This document shows positions 24,651 to 33,830 of a DNA stretch of 64,000 bases, piece after piece. Below the pieces are notes generated by a model. The model was not told the DNA's origin and did no database searches. It saw only the letters and a program-made list of their open reading frames with translations. The stretch's first letter is position 1. Every line of letters starts with the position of its first letter. The position numbers and the translations under genes were made by a program. The DNA is taken from assembly GCF_900167945.1 (NCBI RefSeq), contig NZ_FUZA01000002.1, positions 1,550,001 through 1,614,000 on the forward strand, in the 5' to 3' direction. Origin of the DNA: Dyadobacter psychrophilus. Lineage in GTDB: Bacteria; Bacteroidota; Bacteroidia; Cytophagales; Spirosomataceae.

Positions 24651-25979
24651 ATGACAAAATCTTGTCTGCTGCTCTTACACCTCCTTCTTGCCTCCTATCT
24701 TTCCTTTTCACAGGCTGAGAAATCTCTTAATTTTCCGGATGGAACAAAAATACCGGCTTGGTTTTCAGACAGTTCAAAGATAAGGTTGGAAGATTTGGGC
24801 AAACAGTTTGTCATCACAAAACACGGGGCATCAAGCGATAGCAATTTGGTGCAAACCGCCGTTATCCAAAAAATCATCGATCTCGCCCATCAGCAAGGCG
24901 GCGGTGTGATTGTCATCCCGAAAGGCACATTTCTAAGCGGTGCATTATTTTTCAAACCAAAAACGCATTTATACGTTTCCGAAGGCGCAACATTAAAAGG
25001 GTCCGATAAGATAGCCGATTACCCAAGTATGCCGTCGAGAATGGAAGGGCAAAACCTGGATTACTTTCCTGCGCTCGTGAATGCATATGGCGTTGACGGT
25101 TTCACTATTTCCGGGAAAGGCGTCATTGACGGAAACGGGCTGAATTACTGGAAAGCATTTTGGCAAAGGAGAAAAGAAAACCCGAATTGCACCAACCTCG
25201 AAGTTTCCCGTCCACGACTGGTTTTCATTTGGAAAAGCAATGATGTGCAGGTCCAGGATGTAAGATTGCAAAATTCAGGTTTCTGGACAAGCCACTATTA
25301 TCAATGCAACAACATTAAAATCCTGAACGTACGCATTACCGCGCCCCACGAACCCATAAAAGCACCCAGTACGGACGCGATCGACCTTGATGTTTGTAAT
25401 AATGTGTTGATAAAAGGCTGCTATCTGGCCGTAAATGACGACGCAATTGCATTAAAAGGCGGAAAAGGTCCCTACGCGGACACGGACAAAGGAAATGGAG
25501 CAAATACAAATGTGATCATCGAAGACAGCGAATTCGGTTTTTGCCATGCCGCTTTGACCTGCGGCAGTGAAGCCATTCACAACAAAAACATTGTCATGCG
25601 TAATTGTCACATTACCAATGCAATGCGAGTGCTTTGGCTTAAAATGAGACCTGATACGCCGCAAAAATACGAGTTCGTCAGCGTGGAAAATATCGATGGT
25701 TATGCGTACAGTTTGATTTACGTAAAGCCCTGGAAGCAATTCTTTGATTTGAAAGGAAGAAAAGACGTGCCCCTGTCCTACTGCGACAATATTAGCCTGA
25801 AAAACATTAACCTGCGCTGCGAAGTGTTTTTCGACGTCAGTCCCGGTGACTATGATAAGCTGTCGAGATTCATTTTTGAGGATTTGAATATAACTGCTAA
25901 AAATGCCGCTTACGATAAGAGCGTGGTGCAGGACTTCAAGCTGACCAATGTTAAGGTAAATGAAAAGGTGATCAATTAG
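24651..25979 (+). CDS. Glycoside hydrolase family 28 (polygalacturonase-like)
   Basis: A 442-residue exported enzyme (signal peptide ending FSQA) with the right-handed beta-helix of GH28, which hydrolyses galacturonan or related pectin chains. Family motifs are SGKGVIDGNG, PSTDAIDLDVCNNVLIKGC (first catalytic Asp, near 241) and VNDDAIALKGG (Asp pair near 263). The GHGxSIGS loop is replaced by CHAALTCGSE and no RIK motif follows (LWLKMRP instead), so substrate choice is likely unusual. Two Asp-bearing motifs are intact, so activity is plausible. It stands alone, upstream of the Gfo/Idh/MocA gene on the other strand. Confidence 0.9.
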   Translation: MTKSCLLLLHLLLASYLSFSQAEKSLNFPDGTKIPAWFSDSSKIRLEDLGKQFVITKHGASSDSNLVQTAVIQKIIDLAHQQGGGVIVIPKGTFLSGALFFKPKTHLYVSEGATLKGSDKIADYPSMPSRMEGQNLDYFPALVNAYGVDGFTISGKGVIDGNGLNYWKAFWQRRKENPNCTNLEVSRPRLVFIWKSNDVQVQDVRLQNSGFWTSHYYQCNNIKILNVRITAPHEPIKAPSTDAIDLDVCNNVLIKGCYLAVNDDAIALKGGKGPYADTDKGNGANTNVIIEDSEFGFCHAALTCGSEAIHNKNIVMRNCHITNAMRVLWLKMRPDTPQKYEFVSVENIDGYAYSLIYVKPWKQFFDLKGRKDVPLSYCDNISLKNINLRCEVFFDVSPGDYDKLSRFIFEDLNITAKNAAYDKSVVQDFKLTNVKVNEKVIN

Positions 25980-26014
25980 GCGATTTTCGATATTAGCAGC
26001 CGACGCCAGGACAA

Positions 26015-26193
26015 TCAACCCTCAATTGGTCGCAAGTCGCTGAATGCCAGTAACAGTGAGATTACACCGATCACAAAAAAACTGACGTACGGAGCTCCCC
26101 GAATGCAGGTAGCATGATATCGATACCCAGAGCAGTAAGGGTCATGGCGCAGGCAGACAAAGCAATAAACTCGGCTGATTTCATTTTCATCAT
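26015..26193 (-). pseudogene. MFS (Bcr/CflA-like) transporter remnant with internal deletion
   Basis: On the minus strand an ATG at 26193 opens MMKMKSAEFIALSACAM then TLTALGIDIMLPAFGELR, the standard first membrane helix of Bcr/CflA drug exporters. Four residues later it meets a stop, but the next frame, entered at about 26110, runs SFFVIGVISLLLAFSDLRP to a stop at 26015 and looks like a last membrane helix. The 11 helices between them, about 1.1 kb, are gone. The assignment of the first part is good; that the second part is the same gene's end is an inference. Confidence 0.6.
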
Positions 26194-26280
26194 ATCTTCA
26201 AAATTAAAGACTTAATGTTGATCAGACAGGGTGTAAATTAGACTTTATGAGGGGCCGATCCGGACAAGTTTTAGCATCGG

Positions 26281-27564
26281 CTACACCAAATCCCACTCCT
26301 TCCGCGGTTTCCTGGAAAGGAGCTTGTTTGCTTCTTTGTCCCCTACAAACTTCTCTTTCTCTGCATTCCAGGTTAGTTCTCTTTTGAGGCGGTAGGAAAT
26401 GAGGCCGAGGTGCATTGGCATGGTGAGTTCGCGGGCATATGCAAGGTTGGATTCGGGCTGCGTTCTTGCTTTGACGGCGTCGACGAAGTTTTGCTGATGG
26501 CCCGGTGACCGTGGATTGGTGATGGGAACGCTTGCAATGTCGGTCATAGTTTCACCGTTAATGTTGATTTTGCGGGTGTTATAATCACACATCAGCGTTC
26601 CTTTATCTCCTTCAAAAAATGCCCCAATCCCCTGATCAGCAGCACCGGGAATATCGGGCGGCAGAGACGTCCAAAGGATTTTCAAACCATCAAATTCATA
26701 ATCCACATTCAATGTTTTTGGCGCATCGGCAATGCCAGTGTAAGCCTCACCGGTCGCTTTTATTTTTTTCAAACCCTTTGGCTGGATGGACGAGTAAACG
26801 ACATCGGCAATATGGCACCAGAAATCGGCAAACTCCCCTCCCGAATAATCGAGAAAATAGCGGTAGGTGAAATGGCATTTTTCCGGAATGTATTCCGTAA
26901 AAGGCGCCGGCCCAAGCCACATATCCCAGTTCAGGGTTTTCGGGACAGCCTGAACCGTGGGCGAACCCAGTTCTTTGGTCGTCGACTGCTTCCATAGGCG
27001 TACCGTATGCACATTTCCTATTGCGCCGGATTTGATAATTTCAACCACCCTGTGAAAGTTGTCACCGGCATGGATCTGGTTACCCATCTGAAAGATGCGG
27101 TTGTTCTTTTCCATGTTTTTCAACATCATTTTCCCTTCACGCTGACAGTAGGAAAGCGGTTTTTCACCATACACATCTTTCCCGGCCTGAAACGCCAGCG
27201 CCGCGATCTGTGCATGCCAGTGATCCGGCGTAGCGATGGTGATAGCGTCAATGTCCTTGCGGTCCAGTATTTTCCTGAAATCCCCGTAAGTGTCCACTTT
27301 AATGCCGGGCTTCATGCCTTCCAGCTTGGTTTTCGTTTCGCCCAGGTGCAATTCATCCACATCGCAAAGTGCTACAATTTCCACTTCCGGCAAATCAGCA
27401 AACCATTTCATGTGATTATTCCCCATTCCGCCGACACCGATATGGGCTATACGCAGGCGGTCGCTGGCTGGCGCTTTGCCATAAAGGGAAGGTAAAATGG
27501 TGAACCCAAGCGCGCCGAGACCCGCCATTTTTACAAAATCTCTCCTGTTGGTATGCACACTCAT
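26281..27564 (-). CDS. Gfo/Idh/MocA family oxidoreductase, Tat-exported
   Basis: A 427-residue NAD(P)-dependent sugar or cyclitol oxidoreductase. It starts with a twin-arginine signal (NRRDFVKMAGLGALGFT), then the Rossmann motif IAHIGVGGMGNNHMKWF, the DVDEL acidic cofactor strand, TPDHWHA and the catalytic-lysine motif GEKPLSYCQREG. The C-terminal half is the GFO_IDH_MocA substrate domain (FADFWCHIADV). Tat export of such enzymes, carrying their cofactor, is common in Bacteroidota, where they act on sugars in the periplasm. Its neighbours GH28 and the later ThuA/BNR-4 genes suggest plant glycan use. It is divergent from the MlrC-type gene. Confidence 0.93.
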   Translation of the reverse strand: MSVHTNRRDFVKMAGLGALGFTILPSLYGKAPASDRLRIAHIGVGGMGNNHMKWFADLPEVEIVALCDVDELHLGETKTKLEGMKPGIKVDTYGDFRKILDRKDIDAITIATPDHWHAQIAALAFQAGKDVYGEKPLSYCQREGKMMLKNMEKNNRIFQMGNQIHAGDNFHRVVEIIKSGAIGNVHTVRLWKQSTTKELGSPTVQAVPKTLNWDMWLGPAPFTEYIPEKCHFTYRYFLDYSGGEFADFWCHIADVVYSSIQPKGLKKIKATGEAYTGIADAPKTLNVDYEFDGLKILWTSLPPDIPGAADQGIGAFFEGDKGTLMCDYNTRKININGETMTDIASVPITNPRSPGHQQNFVDAVKARTQPESNLAYARELTMPMHLGLISYRLKRELTWNAEKEKFVGDKEANKLLSRKPRKEWDLV

Positions 27565-27721
27565 GGATGTGGGATTAAGGTTTTAGGTAGTTGTTATTTG
27601 AGTTAAAGGCCGTTAGGAAGCAGAAATTACTCTATTTTAATACTCCCGCGTTACGACGCAGGTTAACGGCGCATTTTCTCCCCTTTTTTGACTATTTTTC
27701 AAAGCAAAGCAGTCCTAACCT

Positions 27722-27729
27722 TATTTTTG
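27722..27729 (+). promoter_or_regulatory. -7 box of the MlrC-type gene
   Basis: TATTTTTG matches TAnnTTTG, 13 nt before the start codon; a TTTTTC tract lies 21 nt upstream. The leader would be very short. Confidence 0.4.
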
Positions 27730-27742
27730 TAACATATCGGAT

Positions 27743-29314
27743 ATGAAACATTCTTTTCTCCTGATTTTAAGTTTTTGTCTCACCATAAGCCAGATCAATG
27801 CGGCCGAAATCGGGAGAATACCTGAAAAAGCGCTTCCACGCATTGCTATTGCCGGATTAGGGATCGAGTCCAGCACATTTTCACCTGCATTAACCACCGA
27901 AGAAGCTTTCAAAGCGAAATATGGCGATGATATTTTCACTTCCTACCCGTTTTTAGCAAAGGATTCAGTTGACCGCGGACGCGCCAACTGGATCCCGGCC
28001 CTGATGGGCAAATCGCTTCCCGGCGGGGCGGTTACACGCGAAGCCTATGAGTCGCTGGTTAAGCAGACATTGGCATTGCTGAAAAAGAACGGACCTTATG
28101 ACGGCCTTTTCTTCGACATTCATGGCGCGATGAGCGTAGTGGGGCTTGATGATCCGGAAGGTGATTTCATTGTTCGGATTCGTGCTGTTATTGGCACAAA
28201 AACCATTATTTCAACTTCCATGGACTTGCACGGAAACGTTTCCTGGCGGCTCGCGCAAAACACGGATTTGATCACTTGCTACCGGATGGCTCCGCATGAA
28301 GATGCTATGCAGTCTAAGAAAAGAGCAGTTGATAATCTGCTGGCCAGGCTCGAAAGTGGTAAAGGAAAACCTGCTTACAAAGCCTGGATCCCGGTTCCTA
28401 TCCTCCTTCCAGGCGAAAAAACAAGCACCAGAATTGAGCCTGGAAAGACATTATATTCCAAAGTCGCGCCTGCTGCGGCGCAAGCTGGTGTGATAGACGC
28501 CGCGATCTGGATTGGGTATGCATGGGCGGACGAGCCTCGTAATCATGCCGTTGTAATGGTAACCGGCGACGATAAGGCTGTTGTTTCAAAAACGGCGGAA
28601 CAACTGGCCGCGAGCTTTTGGAAAGTAAGGTCGGACTTCGAATTCGTTGCGCCGACTGGCACATTGAAAGAAGCATTGGACAAAGCAGTAAAAAGTCAGA
28701 AACACCCGTTCTTCATCAGCGATTCGGGCGACAACCCGACAGCCGGCGGTGCGGGAGACGTTACCTGGACATTGCAGGAAATATTGGCGCGACCAGAGTT
28801 TAAGAACGACAACGGCCCGGCCCTGATCTACGCTTCTATTCCTGGCCCGGACCTTGTAAAGGCGGCCATTGCAGCCGGTGTGGGTAATAAAGTAGATGGC
28901 TACGCAGGCGCAAAAGTAGATTTCCGTTTAGCGCCTCCCCTGCACCTTGTCGGCACGGTGGAAGCGATCGAGCACGGCGACCGCAATGCGGAAACCGAGG
29001 TTGTGGTAAAAGTGGGCAGCGTACACATTATCGTCACTGCCAAACGCAAGCCTTACCATAAGGAAGCAGACTTTACCAGATTGGGGCTTAATCCAAGAAA
29101 AGCGGACATTGTAGTTGTGAAAATTGGTTATCTGGAACCAGAACTTTACAATATGCGTGCAGACTGGATCCTGGCATTAACGCCCGGCGGCGTCGATCAA
29201 AATCTGGAAACATTGGGCTATAAACGCATCAAAAGACCCATGTTCCCGTTGGACAAGGACATGAAAGAGCCTGATTTGAAGGCGCAGTTTGTACCGTCAT
29301 CGGACACGAAGTAG
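27743..29314 (+). CDS. M81 family (MlrC-like) metallopeptidase, exported
   Basis: A 523-residue protein of the M81/DUF1485 family named after MlrC, which finishes microcystin breakdown in Sphingomonas. A signal peptide (LLILSFCLTISQINA) is followed by the N-terminal domain (IAIAGLGIESSTFSP, GLFFDIHGAMSV, STSMDLHGNVS, with the metal-ligand Asp/His residues) and the MlrC C-terminal domain (FFISDSGDNPTAGGAGDVTW, whose DSGDNP is the family mark). Most members outside toxin degraders have unknown substrates. It is monocistronic with its own terminator. Confidence 0.9.
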   Translation: MKHSFLLILSFCLTISQINAAEIGRIPEKALPRIAIAGLGIESSTFSPALTTEEAFKAKYGDDIFTSYPFLAKDSVDRGRANWIPALMGKSLPGGAVTREAYESLVKQTLALLKKNGPYDGLFFDIHGAMSVVGLDDPEGDFIVRIRAVIGTKTIISTSMDLHGNVSWRLAQNTDLITCYRMAPHEDAMQSKKRAVDNLLARLESGKGKPAYKAWIPVPILLPGEKTSTRIEPGKTLYSKVAPAAAQAGVIDAAIWIGYAWADEPRNHAVVMVTGDDKAVVSKTAEQLAASFWKVRSDFEFVAPTGTLKEALDKAVKSQKHPFFISDSGDNPTAGGAGDVTWTLQEILARPEFKNDNGPALIYASIPGPDLVKAAIAAGVGNKVDGYAGAKVDFRLAPPLHLVGTVEAIEHGDRNAETEVVVKVGSVHIIVTAKRKPYHKEADFTRLGLNPRKADIVVVKIGYLEPELYNMRADWILALTPGGVDQNLETLGYKRIKRPMFPLDKDMKEPDLKAQFVPSSDTK

Positions 29315-29320
29315 GACAAA

Positions 29321-29356
29321 AAAAGCGATCTCACATGTTTGTGAGATCGCTGCCTG
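29321..29356 (+). terminator. Rho-independent terminator
   Basis: AGCGATCTCAC (29324-29334) pairs with GTGAGATCGCT (29341-29351) perfectly, with an A run before it. It lies between the MlrC-type gene and the convergent glycine-zipper gene; a GTGTGTTTG-rich tract follows to 29405. Confidence 0.8.
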
Positions 29357-29408
29357 TTTGTGTGTGTTTGCTCTTAATGTGTGTGTGTTAATTATATGTG
29401 TGTGCTGA

Positions 29409-29870
29409 TTAGTTATTATTTCTTTTCTTCTTTTTTGAATTATCAACAATCGCACCGGTTCCAGCTCCTACGCCAGCACCGATCAAACTTCCGACCAGGG
29501 CTCCCTCACCGCGCTTTTTGTTAACGATTGCACCAGTGATTGCGCCAGTCCCGGCTCCAACGACTGCTCCTTTTGCCGTATGGTTCCATCCTTTTTTACG
29601 CGCCGCGGGTGCAGGGGCAGTTGAATTGGCTGCAACAGTCCTTTCGCTTTTTTCTTCCGCAACTTTTGCTTCCTCAGCTTTCTTTTCGGCTTCGCGGTTG
29701 GCCATTACCGTATTCATAGAGTCTACAATTGCTTTCTTCTCCATAACATGCTTCATGGAATCGATTGCAAACTGCTTTTCTTTCAATAATGTCGCTTCCT
29801 TATCAGCGCTGCTATTGCAGGATGCCATGAAGATTGCTGCACTGATTATCGAAATGGGTAATTTGTTCAT
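29409..29870 (-). CDS. Glycine-zipper lipoprotein
   Basis: A 153-residue lipoprotein: signal peptide with lipobox FMASC, a helical Lys/Glu-rich stretch (residues 25-85, TLLKEKQFAIDSMKHVMEKK) and a C-terminal glycine-zipper region (AKGAVVGAGTGAITGAIVNK and SLIGAGVGAGTGAIVDN), as in YMGG/OmpA-tail glycine zippers that sit in membranes. It ends in a basic KKKKRNNN tail. The ATG at 29870 directly starts the signal peptide; an upstream Met at 30068 is not needed. Its function is unknown; it could stabilise the outer membrane. Confidence 0.78.
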   Translation of the reverse strand: MNKLPISIISAAIFMASCNSSADKEATLLKEKQFAIDSMKHVMEKKAIVDSMNTVMANREAEKKAEEAKVAEEKSERTVAANSTAPAPAARKKGWNHTAKGAVVGAGTGAITGAIVNKKRGEGALVGSLIGAGVGAGTGAIVDNSKKKKRNNN

Positions 29871-30078
29871 TTTGATGTTAGGTTGGTTAACATCACGGAT
29901 TAGTCCTAAAACCGTGCCAACCTCACAATGCACTGCAAACAATACATTTTGGGGCACCTTGGTCGGATAGAGCCATCCTGAGATTGTCCAAATTGACGAC
30001 CTTATCCACAATTTCGTCTTGATTGCAAGAAAAAGTACTAAAACAAAGCAGGAAACAACAGGAATCAAAAGCGGTATC

Positions 30079-30627
30079 TCATCGGATATAAGTCATAAGT
30101 GCAACGCCTGATTTAGCTGTTTTCACTTCCTGCAATGTGAGCGGGACCCGATCCTGAATGTTGGAAAAAAGAGGCTTACCCGCGCCCAGAATGATCGGGT
30201 GCACCGCCAGCCTGAAAATATCGACAAGACCCAGGTTAATAAAAGTTGTGATAAGATTTGCGCCACCGTAAAGCCACAAATTTTTGCCAGGCGCTGCCTT
30301 TAACTTTTCAATCTCACCGAGAATGTCGGAATGAATGTAAGTGGCTTTGCTATCCGGCGTTGCAGTTCTGGAAAACACGTATTTCGCTTTGCTATGGACT
30401 GTTTCCCACAGCTTTTGCTCGGCGGGACCAGCATTTGGTTCCGGCTGATATTGGCCCCACATGTCGTAGCTGATGCGTCCGTAAAGAATGGTGTCAATGC
30501 TGTCCAGAAAATCGGTAAAACTTGTAGCCTGAACATCTTCATCCATGATACACCAGTCGATTTCACCATTTGGACCTTCAATAAAGCCGTCCAGGGTGAC
30601 AGCGAGGTCAAGCACTACTTTTCTCAT
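30079..30627 (-). CDS. RibD C-terminal (dihydrofolate reductase-like) family protein
   Basis: A 182-residue protein of the DHFR-like fold with MRKVVLDLAVTLDGFIEGPNGEIDW at the start, LYGRISYDMWGQYQP and the NADPH-binding LWLYGGANLITTF. It ends with the GAGKPLF and SGVALMTYI strands. These proteins reduce small molecules with NADPH; the substrate is unknown. A second, related gene lies at 34917-35525. It stands alone on the minus strand, transcribed toward the glycine-zipper gene with no visible terminator between. Confidence 0.9.
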   Translation of the reverse strand: MRKVVLDLAVTLDGFIEGPNGEIDWCIMDEDVQATSFTDFLDSIDTILYGRISYDMWGQYQPEPNAGPAEQKLWETVHSKAKYVFSRTATPDSKATYIHSDILGEIEKLKAAPGKNLWLYGGANLITTFINLGLVDIFRLAVHPIILGAGKPLFSNIQDRVPLTLQEVKTAKSGVALMTYIR

Positions 30628-30730
30628 TTTATTTTTTGGCTAATGTGAATTTCAAAATTATAAAATCATCTGATAATCCGACCACACCCACCAAAATACT
30701 CGCCAACCTCAAAAGAAACGTAGTGCCAAT

Positions 30731-30780
30731 CCCCGGGGTGAAACCCGGGGTCACCAAATCGGCCGGGCCTATGGCTCTCC
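30731..30780. repeat. REP-like palindromic element
   Basis: CCCCGGG (30731-30737) and CCCGGGG (30744-30750) form a perfect stem around GTGAAA, followed 10 nt later by a second GC-rich half-palindrome (GGCCGGGCC). GTGAAACCCGGGG-type hairpins are scattered in Bacteroidota genomes as REP elements mobilised by REP-associated transposases; none is encoded in this window. It sits at the 3' end of the M28 gene. Confidence 0.5.
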
Positions 30781-30790
30781 ATCTGGTAAG

Positions 30791-33034
30791 CTACTTCACA
30801 ACTTCCACCGCCTTATCAATCTCCCCTGCAAAATTCTTCAAAGCCTCGGAAACTCTTGTGATCCCGTGCTCGGCCTCCGTCCAGTTTTTTTGTTCGATGG
30901 CTTCGCGGATCATGGGCAACGTTTTTACGCCGTAACCTGTGTAGAAGCCTGGGGCGTAGATCTGGTGTTTGTACCAGGGGCGTTTTGGCAGGCCTTCCTG
31001 GTTAATAAGGTAACGCTCTGTTTTGTATAGGATCTCATTTAATTGGACCAGCTTTTTGGCGGTTAAGTTTTCGGATTTTGCTGTTGCTGCCGTAAATGCG
31101 CTTGCACTTTCCTGCAATTTGGTCAGAGCATTGTCCAGCGGTGCGAAATTGAGGTAAGGCGCAACGGGCTGGGCTGTAATGTTTTGCTTGGGCTCTTTCG
31201 GGTCGGCTACGGCTTCGAAACGGCCTTCTGCTAGTAACTTATTGTGTTCTTCGGCGGCTGTGCGGGCTGTTTCCAGTTGCTTTTTTACGTCCGCAGCATA
31301 CATCTGAACTGTGTTAGAAAAGTTACCAAACTCGAACGGCAGGATATCGGCGTTCGCAAAGCGCAACACGGAGCGACCTGCTGTTTTAGCCAATGCTACG
31401 CCGTAAGCAAAATCGCCGTCTTTGAAACGAATATAATCATCATACGAATCGAAAATGGAATGATAATCCCCTCCACTGTCTTCGCCGCCATAACCCAGGT
31501 TCAGTGAGGCAATACCCAAATGCTGGATAAACGGCGTATAGTCGGAACCGGAACCCAATGCGCCAATGCGCAGGTCGGAGCGGCTGCGGGCTTCCTGCTT
31601 GGCAGTTGGGCTGCCGCTGATGATCGTGCGGGAGCGCAGGCGTTCGAGAACGCTGGTTCCTTTTTCGGGATCCACCACATCGCGGCCAACCTGATTAATG
31701 AATTTTTCCAATGTATGCGAGCCGCCCATGCCCAAATAACCTCGACCGTTTCCATCGGAATTGATATAAATCACTGCTTTATCATTCAATAACGTCTTGT
31801 ATTTTTCTACCCACTCGGTCGAACCAAGCAAACCCGGCTCTTCGCCATCCCACCAGCAATAAACGATCGATCTTTTTGGCTTCCAGCCTGTTTTGACCAA
31901 CTCCCCCAATGCACGCGCCTCTTCCAACTCCGCCACCGCGCCACTCACGGGATCCGCCGCCCCGAAGACCCACGCATCATGGTGGTTTCCGCGGATGATC
32001 CATTGATCCGGAAATTCGCTTCCTTTTAATGTGGCGATCACATTATAGCAAGCCACAATGTCAAAATTGAATTCCAGTTTCAAATGCACTTTTGCCGGGC
32101 CGGGACCAATGTGGTAAGTGATTGGCAATGCACCGCGCCAGGCCGCAGGTGCAACTTGTCCGCCCAATGCTTTCAATAATGGCAATGCGTCGGCATAAGA
32201 AATCGGCAAAACCGGGATTTTCATCATGGCAGGCGCTTGCTCGACGGCGAGGCGCTTGTTTTGCGCATCGGCATAAAATCCATTGGTCAAAGGATCTCCG
32301 GGCGCTTGCGGCAGATCCACTACCGAGCCGCGCTGCGCTCCCGTTTCATTTTTATAAGGTCCTTTCGGATACACATCTCCCTGAAAATAACCATCTTCCT
32401 TGGGATCCGAATAAATAATGCAGCCAATAGCGCCGTGCTCGTAAGCAACTTTCGGCTTGATCCCCCGCCAGGAATTGCCATATTTGGCGATCACAATTTT
32501 GCCCTTAACATCAATTCCCATCTTTGCAAGCTCCTCATAATCATCAGGAATGCCATAATTTACAAACACAAGCTCGGCTGTCACATCGCCATTGGCCGAA
32601 TAGGCATGATAAGGCGGTAGAACATCCTTAGTCTGCGCCGAAGTTGCATCTTCCTTAAATGGTTTTTCCATCAAAGACGCTTTGAACTTCGTAGGCTCAG
32701 TCAGTTCCAAAACCCTGAGTTTTGGCGTCGGGAATAGGACGTGAACTGTATCAATTTTTGTATCAAAACCCCAGGAAGTTAGTTTGTCTTTGATAAAAAG
32801 TGCATTTTTAAGGCCATAGGCCGAGCCTACCTGATGCGGATAGGCGGTCATGAGCTTCATCCAATCTTTCAAATTATTGGCTTGAAGTTGCTTGTCAAAT
32901 GTGGCTTCAAGGTCTATTTCTTTTTTGGCTGCGTCCGACCCAAAACCCATGAGTTGCTGGGCATGCAAGTTGGTGGTCAATGTCAGGGTAAACAGGAAAA
33001 TGCAGGTTGAGGCTTTTCTGAAAATCTTGTGCAT
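30791..33034 (-). CDS. M28 family peptidase (glutamate carboxypeptidase II-like)
   Basis: A 747-residue exported zinc peptidase laid out like PSMA and transferrin receptor. A signal peptide (to LHAQ) is followed by a PA domain inserted before the peptidase (GKIVIAKYGNSWRGIKPK), the M28 core with ligands HHDAWVFGAADPVSG (His and bridging Asp), catalytic Glu pair WWDGEEPGLLGS, and GGDYHSIFDS (distal His), then a C-terminal helical dimerisation domain. It cuts C-terminal or dipeptide substrates in the periplasm. It is transcribed alone, with the XRE regulator gene divergent from it. Confidence 0.95.
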   Translation of the reverse strand: MHKIFRKASTCIFLFTLTLTTNLHAQQLMGFGSDAAKKEIDLEATFDKQLQANNLKDWMKLMTAYPHQVGSAYGLKNALFIKDKLTSWGFDTKIDTVHVLFPTPKLRVLELTEPTKFKASLMEKPFKEDATSAQTKDVLPPYHAYSANGDVTAELVFVNYGIPDDYEELAKMGIDVKGKIVIAKYGNSWRGIKPKVAYEHGAIGCIIYSDPKEDGYFQGDVYPKGPYKNETGAQRGSVVDLPQAPGDPLTNGFYADAQNKRLAVEQAPAMMKIPVLPISYADALPLLKALGGQVAPAAWRGALPITYHIGPGPAKVHLKLEFNFDIVACYNVIATLKGSEFPDQWIIRGNHHDAWVFGAADPVSGAVAELEEARALGELVKTGWKPKRSIVYCWWDGEEPGLLGSTEWVEKYKTLLNDKAVIYINSDGNGRGYLGMGGSHTLEKFINQVGRDVVDPEKGTSVLERLRSRTIISGSPTAKQEARSRSDLRIGALGSGSDYTPFIQHLGIASLNLGYGGEDSGGDYHSIFDSYDDYIRFKDGDFAYGVALAKTAGRSVLRFANADILPFEFGNFSNTVQMYAADVKKQLETARTAAEEHNKLLAEGRFEAVADPKEPKQNITAQPVAPYLNFAPLDNALTKLQESASAFTAATAKSENLTAKKLVQLNEILYKTERYLINQEGLPKRPWYKHQIYAPGFYTGYGVKTLPMIREAIEQKNWTEAEHGITRVSEALKNFAGEIDKAVEVVK

Positions 33035-33168
33035 CGGATGGGAGTGAATGGTTGAGTAACAGGATTGCCTAAGATAGTGATTTGTTCAATTTGCCGCCCA
33101 AACGCCGCAATAAAACCGCAACAAACCATTAAATTCAACCATTAAATTTGCTTCAAAACATCTTCACT

Positions 33169-33744
33169 ATGAGCAAACTAACCATCTCTGACCAAATTCG
33201 TACGCTGCGGAAAAGCAAAGGCCTTTCGCAGGAAGCACTGGCCGAAAACGCGGGCATTAACCTCCGTACTTTGCAGCGCATTGAAACGGGAAATGCCATT
33301 CCGCGAGGAGAAACGTTGCGGCTGCTGGCGCGGGCACTGGATGTGTCGGTGCAGGAAATGTCGGCAATGATCGAAGCACCGGCTATGGTAACCGAGGACG
33401 ATCCTGGATTTTTGAAATTAATGAGCCTTTCCGCACTGAGCTTTTGGTTTATCCCTTTCGGAAATATCCTGCTGCCGCTCGCGTTTTGGATTTTGAAAAA
33501 GAATAAAATCAATGGCGTCGCCGAGCTTGGCAAACGCATAGTAAACTTTCAGATCATCTGGTCACTCTTCACTTACGGATTGGCGGCATTTCTGATTCTA
33601 CCCGTTTTATTTGGGCAAATTTTTGTCAATCCGCTCATTATGATGCCGGTTATGCTGCTGTTATACATCGCCAACACGGTTTATATCATTGTCGCCACCA
33701 AAAAAATTACCCGTAATGAAAGCGAGCTTTATGCTCAAATTTAG
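33169..33744 (+). CDS. XRE regulator with DUF4870-like membrane domain
   Basis: A 191-residue protein from the Met at 33169 (an upstream Met at 33148 has no support). Residues 1-65 are a Cro/CI helix-turn-helix (ISDQIRTLRKSKGLSQEAL, INLRTLQRIETGNAIP), the rest is a membrane domain of three or four helices (LSFWFIPFGNILLPLAFWIL, IIWSLFTYGLAAFLIL, MLLLYIANTVYIIV) in the DUF4870 pattern (KRIVNFQIIW). A DNA-binding domain tethered to the membrane suggests a membrane-linked switch, but the trigger and target are unknown. Confidence 0.82.
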   Translation: MSKLTISDQIRTLRKSKGLSQEALAENAGINLRTLQRIETGNAIPRGETLRLLARALDVSVQEMSAMIEAPAMVTEDDPGFLKLMSLSALSFWFIPFGNILLPLAFWILKKNKINGVAELGKRIVNFQIIWSLFTYGLAAFLILPVLFGQIFVNPLIMMPVMLLLYIANTVYIIVATKKITRNESELYAQI

Positions 33745-33830
33745 ATCCGCGGGTTTCGCATAGCAGTAAACGTTTCCGTCCCAAGCCACTTCTGGCAAAC
33801 TTTTTGTCAAAGGCCGGAAACTTCATTGCT

